64,000 nucleotides of DNA from UBA1672 sp964351365. GTDB taxonomy: Bacteria; Pseudomonadota; Alphaproteobacteria; Micavibrionales; Micavibrionaceae. This document shows, one piece after another, positions 17,737-27,380 of this stretch. Where the stretch lies: the NCBI GenBank assembly GCA_964351365.1, contig CAYGNP010000006.1, positions 33,579-97,578 on the forward strand, read 5' to 3'. Each line of letters starts with the position of its first letter. Position 1 is the stretch's first letter. The position numbers were made by a program, and so were the translations under genes. Under the pieces are notes generated by a model, which worked only from the letters and a program-made list of their open reading frames with translations, was not told the DNA's origin and made no database searches.

Positions 17737-18201
17737 ATGCGCCCACTATCCGAAGCCACATCCCGCGTTGCAAGTAAAAACTTCAGCAAAAAATACATTG
17801 CCATCGGCAGGCTCGTCGAGCAATGGACGGACATCATGGGCGAGGATTTCGCGTCAAAAGCCCAACCAGTAAAGATTCACTACCGCAAAACAAAAGACCA
17901 AAAGCCCTGTGCACGCCTTGATATTGCAACATCACAATCCTACGCGACCATCCTGGCCTATCAGAAAGATTTAATACTCGAGCGTATAAACCGTATTTTT
18001 GGTGATAAATGGATCACTGAAGTAAAATTTGTCATATCACACACCATTGATCCCCCTCTAACCCCTAAAAAAGCGAATACCCCCTTGACGCAAGACGAAA
18101 AAAAATATCTATCAGATGTTCTGGATCAGATCAGCGATCAGGACTATAAACAAAAGCTCGAAAGCTTGGGCAAGGCACTTTTAACGGACTTAAAGAAATG
18201 A
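17737..18201 (+). CDS. DUF721 protein, likely DciA-type helicase loader
   Basis: The small basic DUF721 protein is 154 residues long. DUF721 proteins include DciA, which loads the DnaB helicase in bacteria lacking DnaC. Visible features are the N-terminal IGRLVEQWTDIMGEDFASKA pattern, the ATSQSYATILAYQKDLILERINRIFG core and a flexible C-terminal tail. In Alphaproteobacteria this gene commonly sits between mutY and a dsbA-smc pair. Here mutY is divergent, and dsbA-smc follow after efp, suhB and an OmpA-like gene. The start at 17737 gives MRPLSEATSR; an upstream ATG would run into mutY. The stop overlaps efp by 4 bases. Confidence 0.7.
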   Translation: MRPLSEATSRVASKNFSKKYIAIGRLVEQWTDIMGEDFASKAQPVKIHYRKTKDQKPCARLDIATSQSYATILAYQKDLILERINRIFGDKWITEVKFVISHTIDPPLTPKKANTPLTQDEKKYLSDVLDQISDQDYKQKLESLGKALLTDLKK

Positions 18202-18773
18202 AAGTAAACGCAATCACACTCAGATCAGGGCATGTTATCGAATATAACGGCAAGCTCTGCGTCGTTGTCAAAAACGAAATTCAACAGCCCGGTAAGGGCG
18301 CATCTGTTTCACAAATAGAATTGCGAGATATCCGCACAGGAAATAAGGATAACGTGCGTTTCCGCACACAGGAAACCGTGGAGCGCGTGCGCCTTGAGCA
18401 AACAGAATACCAATATTTATATACCACGGGCGATGAAATTCACCTGATGAATACACAAAACTATGACCAAATCACGGTGACCACAGATCAAATGGGCCAT
18501 CAGGCCGTATATCTGCAGGAAAATATGATTATTGAGGTCGAAAGCCACGAAGGTAACCCGCTTAGCTTTACCCTGCCCGACCGCATCGTTATGCAGATCA
18601 TTGAGGCAGAACCGGTAATCAAAGGCCAAACCGCAACAACATCCTACAAACCGGCTATCATCGAAAACGGTGAAAAAGTCATGGTTCCCCCCCATGTTGA
18701 ATCTGGCACAAAAATCGTAATTAAACTCGAAGACGGTGTCGGCACCTATGTCGAGCGTTATAAAGGCGACTAG
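18198..18773 (+). CDS. efp: Elongation factor P
   Basis: EF-P relieves ribosome stalling at polyproline stretches. The 191-residue protein has three beta-barrel domains. The domain I loop QQPGKGAS carries the lysine that is beta-lysylated by EpmA. An epmA-like gene lies at 49294-50220 in the same window, which supports this modification route. The C-terminal signature is GEKVMVPPHVESGTKIVI. It is coupled to the upstream DUF721 gene by a 4-base overlap. Confidence 0.96.
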   Translation: MKVNAITLRSGHVIEYNGKLCVVVKNEIQQPGKGASVSQIELRDIRTGNKDNVRFRTQETVERVRLEQTEYQYLYTTGDEIHLMNTQNYDQITVTTDQMGHQAVYLQENMIIEVESHEGNPLSFTLPDRIVMQIIEAEPVIKGQTATTSYKPAIIENGEKVMVPPHVESGTKIVIKLEDGVGTYVERYKGD

Positions 18774-18778
18774 GAACT

Positions 18779-19573
18779 ATGGCTGTAAACTCCCCATTAA
18801 TGACCATTATGCTGCGCGCAAGCGAAAAGGCAGCCCGCTCTCTGCTACGAGATTTTAATGAGGTAGAACACCTTCAGGTATCACGTAAAGGCCCTGGCGA
18901 CTTTGTCTCCGCCGCCGACAAGCGCTCTGAAGAAATCATCTACGAAGAACTTAAAAAAGCCCGCCCCGACTACTCTTTCCTTATGGAAGAATCAGGCGCC
19001 ATAGAAGGAAAAAATCCCGAATATCGCTGGCATATTGACCCCCTTGATGGCACAACAAACTTCCTGCATGGCATTCCACACTGGGCGATATCCATAGGTC
19101 TTGAATATAAAGGTGAGATAATTGCCGGTCTTGTTCACGACCCCGTGAAAGACGATATTTTCCATGCTGAAAAAGGCAAGGGTGCATTCGTGCGCCGGCG
19201 CCGCCTTAGGGTTTCAGGGCGAAATGACGCCGAGAGCTCCATGGTCGCAACAGGCGCGCCCCGCCGTGCCAAAGACAAAAGAGACCGCTTTGCCAATGAA
19301 TACAAGGCCATGCAAGATGCCGGATTTTCAATGCGCCGATTTGGCGCCGCCGCCCTTGACCTTGCCTATGTGGCCGCAGGCCAGTGCGAAGCTTTCTGGG
19401 AGAGAGATTTAAAATCATGGGATATTGCCGCCGGAATAATTCTTGTAAAAGAAGCTGGGGGTTTTATTTCGGATATTGATGACATTCGTAAAAATCCAAT
19501 GGATACTAATAGCATTCTGGCAGCAAACGAGAATCTGTTTGATCCCATCGCCAAAATCTTAAAAAAAGCGTGA
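18779..19573 (+). CDS. suhB: Inositol monophosphatase family protein (SuhB)
   Basis: This Mg-dependent phosphatase of the IMPase fold also acts in rRNA antitermination in other bacteria. Motif EESG and the first signature WHIDPLDGTTNFLHGIPHW carry the metal ligands. The second signature is SWDIAAGIILVKEAGG. Length of 264 residues is typical. AGGA precedes the ATG directly after the efp stop, so it is probably in the same transcript. Confidence 0.92.
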   Translation: MAVNSPLMTIMLRASEKAARSLLRDFNEVEHLQVSRKGPGDFVSAADKRSEEIIYEELKKARPDYSFLMEESGAIEGKNPEYRWHIDPLDGTTNFLHGIPHWAISIGLEYKGEIIAGLVHDPVKDDIFHAEKGKGAFVRRRRLRVSGRNDAESSMVATGAPRRAKDKRDRFANEYKAMQDAGFSMRRFGAAALDLAYVAAGQCEAFWERDLKSWDIAAGIILVKEAGGFISDIDDIRKNPMDTNSILAANENLFDPIAKILKKA

Positions 19574-19597
19574 TTTATTTGATATAAGGAGGATAAA

Positions 19598-20443
19598 GTG
19601 CGCATCTTACTATTTATCGCACTTATCAGCCTCACCCCCCTCAACGCAGCGATTGCGCAGGATTACTGGTACGAGCAGGAAACCATACCCATACCGCGCA
19701 AAAGGCCAAATATTCTAAGCGTTTCCCCCGCTTATATCGAATATCTTAAAAATCGTGACGCCCCCAAGAAGGAATATTATGAATTCGATGTCAGCACCAT
19801 TGAACCCGCCGCAGGTGAAGAGTTTTTTGATCCCACAATACAGGATGAAGACGATATCGAATTAAAGAAAGAGCAAATCAGGGATGTGTCATCTTTGGAT
19901 GTTTTAAAAATGCTCGAAGATCCCCAAGGCACTCAGGAACCTGAGATCGTGCCTCCTCCAATGCCAAATCAGAAATACGCAAGTATCAATGAAACCATAT
20001 ACGATGAGCAGCCTCAGGAATTTATCCCGATCCCTGCGCACAAACCAGGATCAATCTCACAACTACAAAATGCCTATATTCAAGATGAAATCTTGCAAGA
20101 AGAGCCTAAAATTCAGCCCGTTGAAACGCGCCTGGTCAGTTTCACCCTTCCCCCGGAAGAGGTAAAGCTCGACAAAAATTTGGAAAAATTCCTGAAAGAT
20201 CACGCCCTAAATCTATTTCAGGAAAATAGAAATCTGAAGTTGGATATTCAGGCCTTCGCCAGTACTTCAAATGAACAGGAATATAGTGACGTGCGTATAT
20301 CCCTTGCCCGCGCCCTGGAGGTCAGGCGCTATTTGCTTGACCACAATGTCGAACCAAGCCGCCTGAAACTTAGCCCACGCGGTGAAGACAAGGAAAATAA
20401 CACAGACGATCGAATCGATCTGGTGTTTATCGATATGCCATAA
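19598..20443 (+). CDS. Secreted protein with C-terminal OmpA-like domain, 281 aa
   Basis: A GTG start follows a strong AAGGAGG. The N-terminal signal peptide (MRILLFIALISLTPLNAAIAQ) would export it. A long acidic, proline-rich middle contains repeated IPIP blocks (ETIPIPRKRP and FIPIPAHKPG). The last ~100 residues resemble an OmpA/MotB peptidoglycan-binding fold: LDIQAFAST, RISLARALEVRRYLLDHNVEPSRLKLSPRG, then DDRIDLVF. It is likely periplasmic and may contact the cell wall. It is not a Pal lipoprotein, since no lipobox cysteine is present. Confidence 0.7.
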   Translation: MRILLFIALISLTPLNAAIAQDYWYEQETIPIPRKRPNILSVSPAYIEYLKNRDAPKKEYYEFDVSTIEPAAGEEFFDPTIQDEDDIELKKEQIRDVSSLDVLKMLEDPQGTQEPEIVPPPMPNQKYASINETIYDEQPQEFIPIPAHKPGSISQLQNAYIQDEILQEEPKIQPVETRLVSFTLPPEEVKLDKNLEKFLKDHALNLFQENRNLKLDIQAFASTSNEQEYSDVRISLARALEVRRYLLDHNVEPSRLKLSPRGEDKENNTDDRIDLVFIDMP

Positions 20444-20480
20444 CCCATGTGGACAAACTATACCAAAATATGACACATCC

Positions 20481-20511
20481 TTGACGCAGCGATCGAATTT
20501 TATGCTATATA
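20481..20511 (+). promoter_or_regulatory. Candidate promoter for the dsbA-smc genes
   Basis: TTGACG lies at 20481-20486 and an AT-rich TGCTATATA at 20503-20511. The exact -10 register is unclear (18-19 base spacing). An SD CGGAG precedes the dsbA-like ATG. Confidence 0.4.
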
Positions 20512-20539
20512 GACTCATTCATAACACGGAGTAACGATA

Positions 20540-21322
20540 ATGACCTCACCTGAAAATAAAACAAAAGGAACACCTCTCATGGCTATCTTGATCATCTTTG
20601 GAATCGTTGCGATCATTATCACAGCAGGATTAGTTCAGCGTAGCTCACAAACACAAATAGCCTCAAGCGCCAGCGCAGCGGAACCGGCAGCACAGTCTTT
20701 GGATATTGTTAATGATGCTGCATCTGAAGAAGAAGAATCAAAACAAACGGCAAATAGCAACGATATTCAGCTTGATATCGAGCAGCTTGGAACGCCACGT
20801 ATATTGGGAAATCCAGAAGCGCCACTGAAAATTTCAGAGCACAGTTCCTTCACATGTGGCGCCTGCGCCGCCTTCCACAAAGGAAATTTTAAAGAAATCA
20901 AAAGAGATTATATCGACACTGGCAAAGCCTATATTGTCTTTGACGATTTCCCCCGCAATCGCCCTGATGTCCTTATCGGTGCCGCCGCGCGCTGCGTTCC
21001 CGATCAAAACTATTTCAACTTTGTCCAAGTCGTATTTGAAACCCAAAAAGACTGGTCTGTCATGGGTGAAAATTTTCTTGATCAAATTAAAAATACCGCC
21101 CGTTTTGCAGGCGCAAACAACGAAAAACTCGAAGCTTGTATCAACTCACCTGAGCTTCAGGAAATTCTGGCCAAACATCAACAGGCTGCCTCAGAAACAT
21201 ACGGCGTAAACAGCACTCCAACACTCGTGCTCAACAACGAAGTGGTTCTAAGCGGCCTTACACCATACGAAGATCTTAAAAAAGCATTTGACGCAGCCAT
21301 TGCAAAAAAAGCTGCAGAATAA
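20540..21322 (+). CDS. Membrane-anchored DsbA-like thiol oxidoreductase, 260 aa
   Basis: A single transmembrane anchor near residues 14-32 (LMAILIIFGIVAIIITAGL) is followed by a low-complexity linker. The thioredoxin/DsbA-like fold begins near ILGNPEAPLKISEHSSFTCG. The active site is CGAC, with the cis-proline segment VNSTPTLVLNN. Alphaproteobacterial homologues commonly precede smc and take part in periplasmic disulphide chemistry. It is separated from smc by 21 bases. Confidence 0.88.
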   Translation: MTSPENKTKGTPLMAILIIFGIVAIIITAGLVQRSSQTQIASSASAAEPAAQSLDIVNDAASEEEESKQTANSNDIQLDIEQLGTPRILGNPEAPLKISEHSSFTCGACAAFHKGNFKEIKRDYIDTGKAYIVFDDFPRNRPDVLIGAAARCVPDQNYFNFVQVVFETQKDWSVMGENFLDQIKNTARFAGANNEKLEACINSPELQEILAKHQQAASETYGVNSTPTLVLNNEVVLSGLTPYEDLKKAFDAAIAKKAAE

Positions 21323-21343
21323 AATCAGATAGGATCAAACCAT

Positions 21344-24300
21344 ATGATCCAGTTCACAAAACTTCGTATCAGCGGGTTTAAATCCTTCGTTGAACGAACT
21401 GAACTTGATATCGGCCCCGGCCTCAACGGCATTGTCGGGCCAAATGGCTGCGGAAAATCCAATCTTGTCGAAGCCTTGCGATGGGTAATGGGAGAAAATT
21501 CAGCCAAACGTATGCGCGGCGCGGGCATGGAAGATGTCATTTTTGCCGGCACAGATAAACGCAGCGCCCGCAACTTTGCCGAGGTCGCCCTCCTCCTTGA
21601 TAACACCACCCGCAAAGCCCCAAGTACTTACAACAACTCAAACGAAATAGAAGTCACCAGAAGGATTGAGCGTGACCGCGGCTCTTCCTACAAAATCAAC
21701 AATAAAAATGCCCGAGCCCGTGACGTACAGATGCTGTTTGCCGATACAGTAACCGGCGCAAACTCCCCTTCAATTGTTTCACAGGGCGATGTCACACGCA
21801 TGATAAATGCCAAGCCTCACGACCGCCGCCTTATTTTGGAAGAATCCGCAGGCATAGCAGGCTTATACGCCCGCAGGCACGAAGCCGAAATCCGCCTTAA
21901 AGCCGCAGATACTAATCTGGCGCGTCTTGAAGATATTACCGGAAGTATGGAAAGCCGCCTCACAAGCTTAAAACGCCAATCCGCCCAGGCCGCTAAATAT
22001 AAAAACCTGAGCGCGCAAATCCGCCAGCAGGAACTAGTTATTACCTATCTGGAATGGCAGACCCTCCTCCAGAAACAGAAAGAAAATAAAGCCATATTTG
22101 CCGCAGCAGAGAGCATTGTTGGCGAAAAAATGCTGACCGTGACCCAGCTCAGCAAAACACAGAACACACAAATCGAAGACATGCCAGCCCTTCGTAAGGA
22201 AGAATCTGAAATCGCCGCCAGCCTGCAAAAATATAAAATTGACATCCAGCGCCGCGAAGAAGAAATAACCCGTCATAAAAACGCGCTTCAGGATTTAAAA
22301 AACCAGCTCCATCAAGTCACCATGGATTTCCAGCACGAGGAACAAACGCTCGAAGAGGCCACTCAAATGCTCTCCCGCGTCGAAGAAGAGCACCAATCCC
22401 TCATAGAAGACCAAGGCACAGGCGAAGCCGAATATGAGGAAAAACAAACCGCCCAAAAAATTCTAAAAGAAAAACTGGAACAGCTTGAGCATAACTACAC
22501 TACGCTGAAGGAAAATGCCGCCACAAAAGCAGCACAGCAAGACGCCCTTAAGCGCCAAATTAAACGTCATGAAGAACAGCTTGAAACCTTAAAAACACGG
22601 CTGAAAAATACACAAGAAAAAAGTGACAGCCTATCTATTGAAACCGGCGCAAAAGAAGAAATTCAAAGGCTTGAAAATCAAGCCGCAAAACTTGAACAAA
22701 ACATTCAGGGCACGCGCAAAGAACAAGAAAACACACAAGCTAAAATCACCGCCGAAGAACAACACACCGAAGAAGCACGCACGAAATTATCAGCAATCGA
22801 AAAGGAATATGCACAAATTTGCGCTGAGATTAAAACACTTCAAACTCTATTTGACTCCGATAACGGCGAATCAAATTTTGAAAATGTCCTGACACAAATC
22901 GAAACTCATCCAGGCTTTGAAATCGCCCTCGCCCGCGCACTCGGTGACTCGCTAAGCGCCTCCCTCGACAGCAACGCTCCGGCAAGTTGGAAAGCAATAA
23001 ACACTAAATCCGCACATCCATTACCCTCTAATATCCCTGCGCTCAGCCAATATGTTCAGGCCCCGCAAGAGCTGCACCTCGCCCTTTCACAAATAGGTAT
23101 AGTCGAGAATTTCCAGGCTGGAGATAACGCAAAAAACCAACTCACTCCCGGTCAGTCTCTTGTCTCAAAAGATGGCATCTACTGGCGTTGGGACGGATAT
23201 CATGTGCAACAACATGCCGCTGACCGTAACGCCATATATCTTGAGCAAAAATCAAAATTGTTGGCTCTAAAGAAAACTGAGCTGGATATTCAAAGTGCCC
23301 TGACAAAGCATAAAGAACTTTTCACCAACGCCGCACAGACTCTAAAATCTGCGAAAGATCAGCGTGATCTTCTTGCCGCTGATACAAAAGAAAAAGAGCA
23401 AAAACTAAAAGAAATCCGCCCTGCTCTTCAAAAAATCAAAGAGCGCTCCATGCGCATAGAGGCCGAACAGAAAAGCGCAAGCGATCAGATTATAACCCTG
23501 CTAGAAGATATTAAAACCACACAGGCAACACGCGATAAGGATCAGGATTCACTCAAGGCTCTGTCTTTGGACGAGCAAGATACCACCAAACGCAACCAAG
23601 ACATCGAACAATTAAAACAGCAACTTGAGCAGACCAAAGAGCAATTTCAACATGCCGTGCGCACCTTCGATCAGCTCACTCAAGCACAAAGCACCCGCAG
23701 CGCCCGTATGCAAGCATTGGCTGATGAGCGAATCTCTCAGAAAAACCGTGCCATACGCAGCCGTGAGCGGATTAGACAAATACAATCCCGTCAAAAGGAA
23801 TTAACCGAAAAACTTGAAATCCTTGAAAAAAACCCAATCGTCCAATCCGCCAGCAGCGAAGACACACTGACCACCATCGCCGCATTGGAGCAAAAACACA
23901 AGCAGGCCATTGAACGACTAAACAGCTGCGAGCGTGATATTGAAGCCACCAGAAAAGCCCTGAAACAGGCCGAAGACATTTTAGGGCAGGAACGTGAAAA
24001 ACGCGCTGGCGCTAATGCTATGCTTGCTGCAATCAACGAACAACTGAGCGCCATGGAACAAACCATCCTCGAGCGCCTTGAAATCCGCCCGCAAGATATC
24101 CCGCAGCACGCGGCAATTGATCTCGTGCAATATCAAACTGGTGACCTTCCTAAACTTAAGGAAGAAAAGGAAAAACTTGCCCGCGCGCGAGAATCAATCG
24201 GCCCTGTAAATTTACGCGCCGAGGACGAAGCCCTAGCATTAGAGAAAGAGCTCACCACCCTCCTCCACGAACGCGCTGATTTAATGCAGGCCATAGATGA

Positions 24301-24829
24301 GCTGCGCGGCGGCATAAGCAAAATCAACAAAGAAGCGCGGCAGCGCCTTCTCATTGCATTCGAACAAGTGGATTCGCATTTTCAGAAATTATTCGAACGC
24401 CTCTTCCGTGGCGGCAAAGCCCACTTAAAGCTCATTGATTCAGAAGACCCCCTCGGCGCAGGGCTTGAAATTTTTGCCCAGCCCCCCGGAAAAGCACTCC
24501 AATCCCTCTCCCTTCTATCCGGCGGCGAACAGACTCTGGCCTCCATCGCCCTTATTTTCGCAATGTTCCTGACCAACCCTTCGCCCATCTGCGTATTAGA
24601 TGAAATTGATGCTCCACTGGATGACTCAAACGTGGATCGTGTCTGTGACCTGCTTGATGAAATATCCAGCCGCGGCGAGACGCGCTTCCTTATTATCACG
24701 CACCACCGTATCTCCATGGCACGCATGCACCGGCTTTATGGCGTGACCATGTCAGAGAAAGGGGTCTCACAGCTCGTCTCGGTCGATTTACAATCGTCTT
24801 TCGAATTCATAGATAAGCAGGTTGCCTGA
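21344..24829 (+). CDS. smc: Chromosome segregation ATPase SMC
   Basis: SMC compacts and segregates the chromosome with ScpA and ScpB. The 1161-residue protein has an N-terminal Walker A GPNGCGKSN and two long coiled coils rich in E, K and Q. A hinge at about residues 500-625 separates them. The C-terminal head has signature LSLLSGGEQTLASIAL and Walker B CVLDEIDAPLDDSN. Length is typical. No scp gene is in the window. atpI begins 2 bases after the stop. Confidence 0.97.
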   Translation: MIQFTKLRISGFKSFVERTELDIGPGLNGIVGPNGCGKSNLVEALRWVMGENSAKRMRGAGMEDVIFAGTDKRSARNFAEVALLLDNTTRKAPSTYNNSNEIEVTRRIERDRGSSYKINNKNARARDVQMLFADTVTGANSPSIVSQGDVTRMINAKPHDRRLILEESAGIAGLYARRHEAEIRLKAADTNLARLEDITGSMESRLTSLKRQSAQAAKYKNLSAQIRQQELVITYLEWQTLLQKQKENKAIFAAAESIVGEKMLTVTQLSKTQNTQIEDMPALRKEESEIAASLQKYKIDIQRREEEITRHKNALQDLKNQLHQVTMDFQHEEQTLEEATQMLSRVEEEHQSLIEDQGTGEAEYEEKQTAQKILKEKLEQLEHNYTTLKENAATKAAQQDALKRQIKRHEEQLETLKTRLKNTQEKSDSLSIETGAKEEIQRLENQAAKLEQNIQGTRKEQENTQAKITAEEQHTEEARTKLSAIEKEYAQICAEIKTLQTLFDSDNGESNFENVLTQIETHPGFEIALARALGDSLSASLDSNAPASWKAINTKSAHPLPSNIPALSQYVQAPQELHLALSQIGIVENFQAGDNAKNQLTPGQSLVSKDGIYWRWDGYHVQQHAADRNAIYLEQKSKLLALKKTELDIQSALTKHKELFTNAAQTLKSAKDQRDLLAADTKEKEQKLKEIRPALQKIKERSMRIEAEQKSASDQIITLLEDIKTTQATRDKDQDSLKALSLDEQDTTKRNQDIEQLKQQLEQTKEQFQHAVRTFDQLTQAQSTRSARMQALADERISQKNRAIRSRERIRQIQSRQKELTEKLEILEKNPIVQSASSEDTLTTIAALEQKHKQAIERLNSCERDIEATRKALKQAEDILGQEREKRAGANAMLAAINEQLSAMEQTILERLEIRPQDIPQHAAIDLVQYQTGDLPKLKEEKEKLARARESIGPVNLRAEDEALALEKELTTLLHERADLMQAIDELRGGISKINKEARQRLLIAFEQVDSHFQKLFERLFRGGKAHLKLIDSEDPLGAGLEIFAQPPGKALQSLSLLSGGEQTLASIALIFAMFLTNPSPICVLDEIDAPLDDSNVDRVCDLLDEISSRGETRFLIITHHRISMARMHRLYGVTMSEKGVSQLVSVDLQSSFEFIDKQVA

Positions 24830-24830
24830 C

Positions 24831-25115
24831 ATGAAGGATAAAAGCGATCTATCAGAACGCATTAAGGCCGCCCGCAAGGATGTCGACGATACAAAAGAAA
24901 AGTACCAAGGCAAAATCTCTGAAGAAACAATCGATGAAAAACGCTCAAAACGCGCCGCATCGGAGTTCTTAGGTCTTGTAATTGCCGGTGTAATTGTCGG
25001 AATATTATGCGATAAGTTCCTCAACACCGCTCCATTAGGGCTATTTTTCTTCATAATTATGGGATTTATCGGCGGAGTTTTCCGTGCAAACAAATTAACT
25101 CAAAAAAATGACTGA
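24831..25115 (+). CDS. atpI: ATP synthase accessory protein AtpI
   Basis: The small protein has a charged N-terminus and two hydrophobic helices (FLGLVIAGVIVGILCD and GLFFFIIMGFIGGVFRAN). AtpI assists assembly of the c-ring and Mg uptake. The start is the ATG at 24831; an in-frame TTG at 24822 lies inside smc. It sits directly upstream of the F0 genes as in other Alphaproteobacteria. Confidence 0.85.
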   Translation: MKDKSDLSERIKAARKDVDDTKEKYQGKISEETIDEKRSKRAASEFLGLVIAGVIVGILCDKFLNTAPLGLFFFIIMGFIGGVFRANKLTQKND

Positions 25116-25191
25116 ACAGGCCAATCACCCTCTTGTTTAATAAATTAAAATGCTTTAAAACACTCGCAAATAAACAAAAGCGGAGCAGAAA

Positions 25192-25941
25192 TTGGCAGGC
25201 CCGATTGAACAATTTGTAATAAAACCCCTAGGTGAACAAATCCTGGTCTTTGGCCAAGATATATCCTTCACTAACTCCGCACTTTGGATGGTCACAGGAG
25301 CTTGTTTATCTGCCATTTTCCTTAGCTTTGCGATGCAAAAACGCGCAATGGTTCCTGGACGGCTTCAAATGTGCGCCGAAATTCTTTACGAATTCGTCAG
25401 CAAAATGGTTAATGAAAACATCGGCAGCCATGGACGCCAATATTTCCCCTTTATTTTTACCCTGTTCATGTTCATCCTCATGGGTAATGTGCTGGGCCTT
25501 CTGCCTTACGCATTTACCTATACATCACATCTAATCGTTACAGGCATTCTTGCTTTAATGGTATTTTGCATGTCTATAGGCTTTGGCGTATACAATCACG
25601 GTACAAAATTTTTTACACTGTTTCTGCCAGCAGGTGTTCCATGGTGGCTCGTACCCTTTATTATTCCACTTGAGCTTATTTCTTTTGTAATACGACCCCT
25701 TACTCACTCTGTAAGGTTGTTTGCAAATATGATGGCCGGGCACATGATCCTTAAAATTGTTATCGGGTTTGCGATATCAGCAGCGAGCGCTGGCGGCGCT
25801 TGGGTACTTCTGGGAATATTTCCAACATTGTTTAATGTCATCATGTTGCTGTTTGAGTTGCTTGTTGCTGGAATTCAGGCCTATGTTTTCGCAATTTTAG
25901 CCTGCGTTTATTTAAAAGATAGTGTTGAACTTCATCATTAA
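25192..25941 (+). CDS. atpB: ATP synthase F0 subunit a
   Basis: Subunit a forms the proton half-channels of the F0 motor. The 249-residue protein has five or six transmembrane helices. The essential arginine lies in SVRLFANMMAGHMIL. The start is a TTG at 25192 supported by a GGAG six bases upstream. The 76-base gap after atpI is AT-rich and may hold a promoter. F1 genes are not in the window, matching the split F0/F1 clusters of Alphaproteobacteria. Confidence 0.95.
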   Translation: MAGPIEQFVIKPLGEQILVFGQDISFTNSALWMVTGACLSAIFLSFAMQKRAMVPGRLQMCAEILYEFVSKMVNENIGSHGRQYFPFIFTLFMFILMGNVLGLLPYAFTYTSHLIVTGILALMVFCMSIGFGVYNHGTKFFTLFLPAGVPWWLVPFIIPLELISFVIRPLTHSVRLFANMMAGHMILKIVIGFAISAASAGGAWVLLGIFPTLFNVIMLLFELLVAGIQAYVFAILACVYLKDSVELHH

Positions 25942-26006
25942 ATATGTATGATCGCGAAGGTTTTAATAAAAAGTTTTTTAACGTCTAGTAAAAAGGAAAA
26001 AACAAA

Positions 26007-26231
26007 ATGGAATTAGATGCTGCAAAAGCAATTGCTGCTGGCATGGTTGCACTTCCCGCATTTGGCGCTGCTATTGGTTTGGCGATGTATTTTGCATCGT
26101 ACAACAATGCGATCGCACGCAATCCGGAAACTCAAAAAATCCTGGATTCAAAATTCTTCCTGGTTGTTGCGTTTGTCGAAGCGCTCGGAATTATTCCAAT
26201 CGGTTTGGCTGCATATATTCTTGCAAGCTAA
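26007..26231 (+). CDS. atpE: ATP synthase F0 subunit c
   Basis: This two-helix subunit forms the rotor ring. The 74-residue protein has the glycine-rich first helix (GMVALPAFGAAIGLAMYFA), the polar loop ARNPE and the second helix with the carboxylate Glu in VVAFVEALGI. The ion site has no extra Na+-type ligand pattern that I can identify, suggesting proton coupling. AAAAGGAAAA lies upstream of the ATG. Confidence 0.95.
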   Translation: MELDAAKAIAAGMVALPAFGAAIGLAMYFASYNNAIARNPETQKILDSKFFLVVAFVEALGIIPIGLAAYILAS

Positions 26232-26247
26232 TCATCTGGAAAAGCCG

Positions 26248-26850
26248 ATGCGTAGATCACCTTTCATTATATCTGCATTATGCTGCATATACTCGGCGCA
26301 AGCATTTGCCGCTGGTGGTGCATCTTATGATGGTGCAGAGCATGGAAAAGCATCGAGCGGCTTACCGCAACTAGATCCTTCATCTTACGCCAGCCAGACT
26401 TTCTGGCTGGTTGTAGTTTTTACCTTGATGTATTTCTTCTTCGCAAGAAAATCATTGCCAGAGATTGCAAGCACTATTGAAAACCGCGCCGAGCGTATCA
26501 ATAACGATCTTGACTCAGCACAGCGCATCAAAGAAGAAGTGGACGCCGTACAAAAATCCTATGAGGAAAGCCTCAATAAATCTCGCGACATCGCCGCCAG
26601 CTTGTTCAAAAAGATCGAGCAGGAAACAAAAGCAAAATCAGAAGAAAACACAAAAAACTTTCAGATAAAATCGGCAGAGCGCATCGCCGAAATGGAAACA
26701 AATATTTCAGCTGCTCGCAAAACGGCTATCGAGCAAATGAGTGACGTTGCGGCAGAAGTCGCAGCAGAAGCTGCAGAAAAAATTATCGGCGTACGTACAG
26801 ATACGACAAGTGCTAAAGCTGTCGTTGAGTCTCTTAATAAGGCCGCATAA
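26248..26850 (+). CDS. atpG: ATP synthase F0 subunit b' (AtpF')
   Basis: This is one of two peripheral-stalk subunits, as in phototrophic and alphaproteobacterial enzymes. The ATG at 26248 follows an SD-like GGAAAA. The N-terminal 20-25 residues look like a signal or extra hydrophobic helix (FIISALCCIYSAQAFA), then the membrane anchor FWLVVVFTLMYFFFARKSLP. A long coiled coil follows (ENRAERINNDLDSAQRIKEE). It is longer at the N-terminus than subunit b. It pairs with the next gene to form the b/b' heterodimer. Confidence 0.9.
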   Translation: MRRSPFIISALCCIYSAQAFAAGGASYDGAEHGKASSGLPQLDPSSYASQTFWLVVVFTLMYFFFARKSLPEIASTIENRAERINNDLDSAQRIKEEVDAVQKSYEESLNKSRDIAASLFKKIEQETKAKSEENTKNFQIKSAERIAEMETNISAARKTAIEQMSDVAAEVAAEAAEKIIGVRTDTTSAKAVVESLNKAA

Positions 26851-26860
26851 GGACAAGAAA

Positions 26861-27352
26861 ATGGAACAAATGCTTCAAGACTCATATGTTTGGTTTACAT
26901 TTTCATTTATAATTTTTGCCTTTATTATCTTAAAATATGGCCTGCCCGCGCTTATAACGTTACTTGATGCGCGCATTGCTCAGATCAAGGCGGATCTTCA
27001 GGAATCAGAAAATCTTCGTGTTGAGGCTCAGGAAATGCTGGCACAATATCAACGCAAACATCGTGATGCCGTCCAAGAAGCTGAAAAAATCCTTGCCTCT
27101 GCACGTGAAAATGCAAATCAGCTCAAAAAACAAACAGAAGCCGAATTAAACGAAATAATGCAGCGCCGCGAGCAGCAACTGACCGAGCGACTGAAACGTA
27201 TGGAACAAAACGCAATAAATGAAATTCAAGCCTATGCAGCAGAACTTTCCATCAATGCTGCCAAGCAAATCATTATTGAAAAACTTGACAAAAAGACCAA
27301 TGCAAAGTTAGTTGATGAGGCAATTGGAAATCTTCAAACCAATATGCATTAA
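26861..27352 (+). CDS. atpF: ATP synthase F0 subunit b (AtpF)
   Basis: This is the second stalk subunit, 163 residues. The N-terminal membrane helix is WFTFSFIIFAFIILKYG, and the remainder is a coiled coil (LDARIAQIKADLQESENLRVE). The start at 26861 follows AAGGACAAG, 10 bases after the b' stop. It ends the F0 operon, 28 bases before proA. Confidence 0.93.
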   Translation: MEQMLQDSYVWFTFSFIIFAFIILKYGLPALITLLDARIAQIKADLQESENLRVEAQEMLAQYQRKHRDAVQEAEKILASARENANQLKKQTEAELNEIMQRREQQLTERLKRMEQNAINEIQAYAAELSINAAKQIIIEKLDKKTNAKLVDEAIGNLQTNMH

Positions 27353-27380
27353 AATTATCTAACCATCTAAGGGGTATTCA

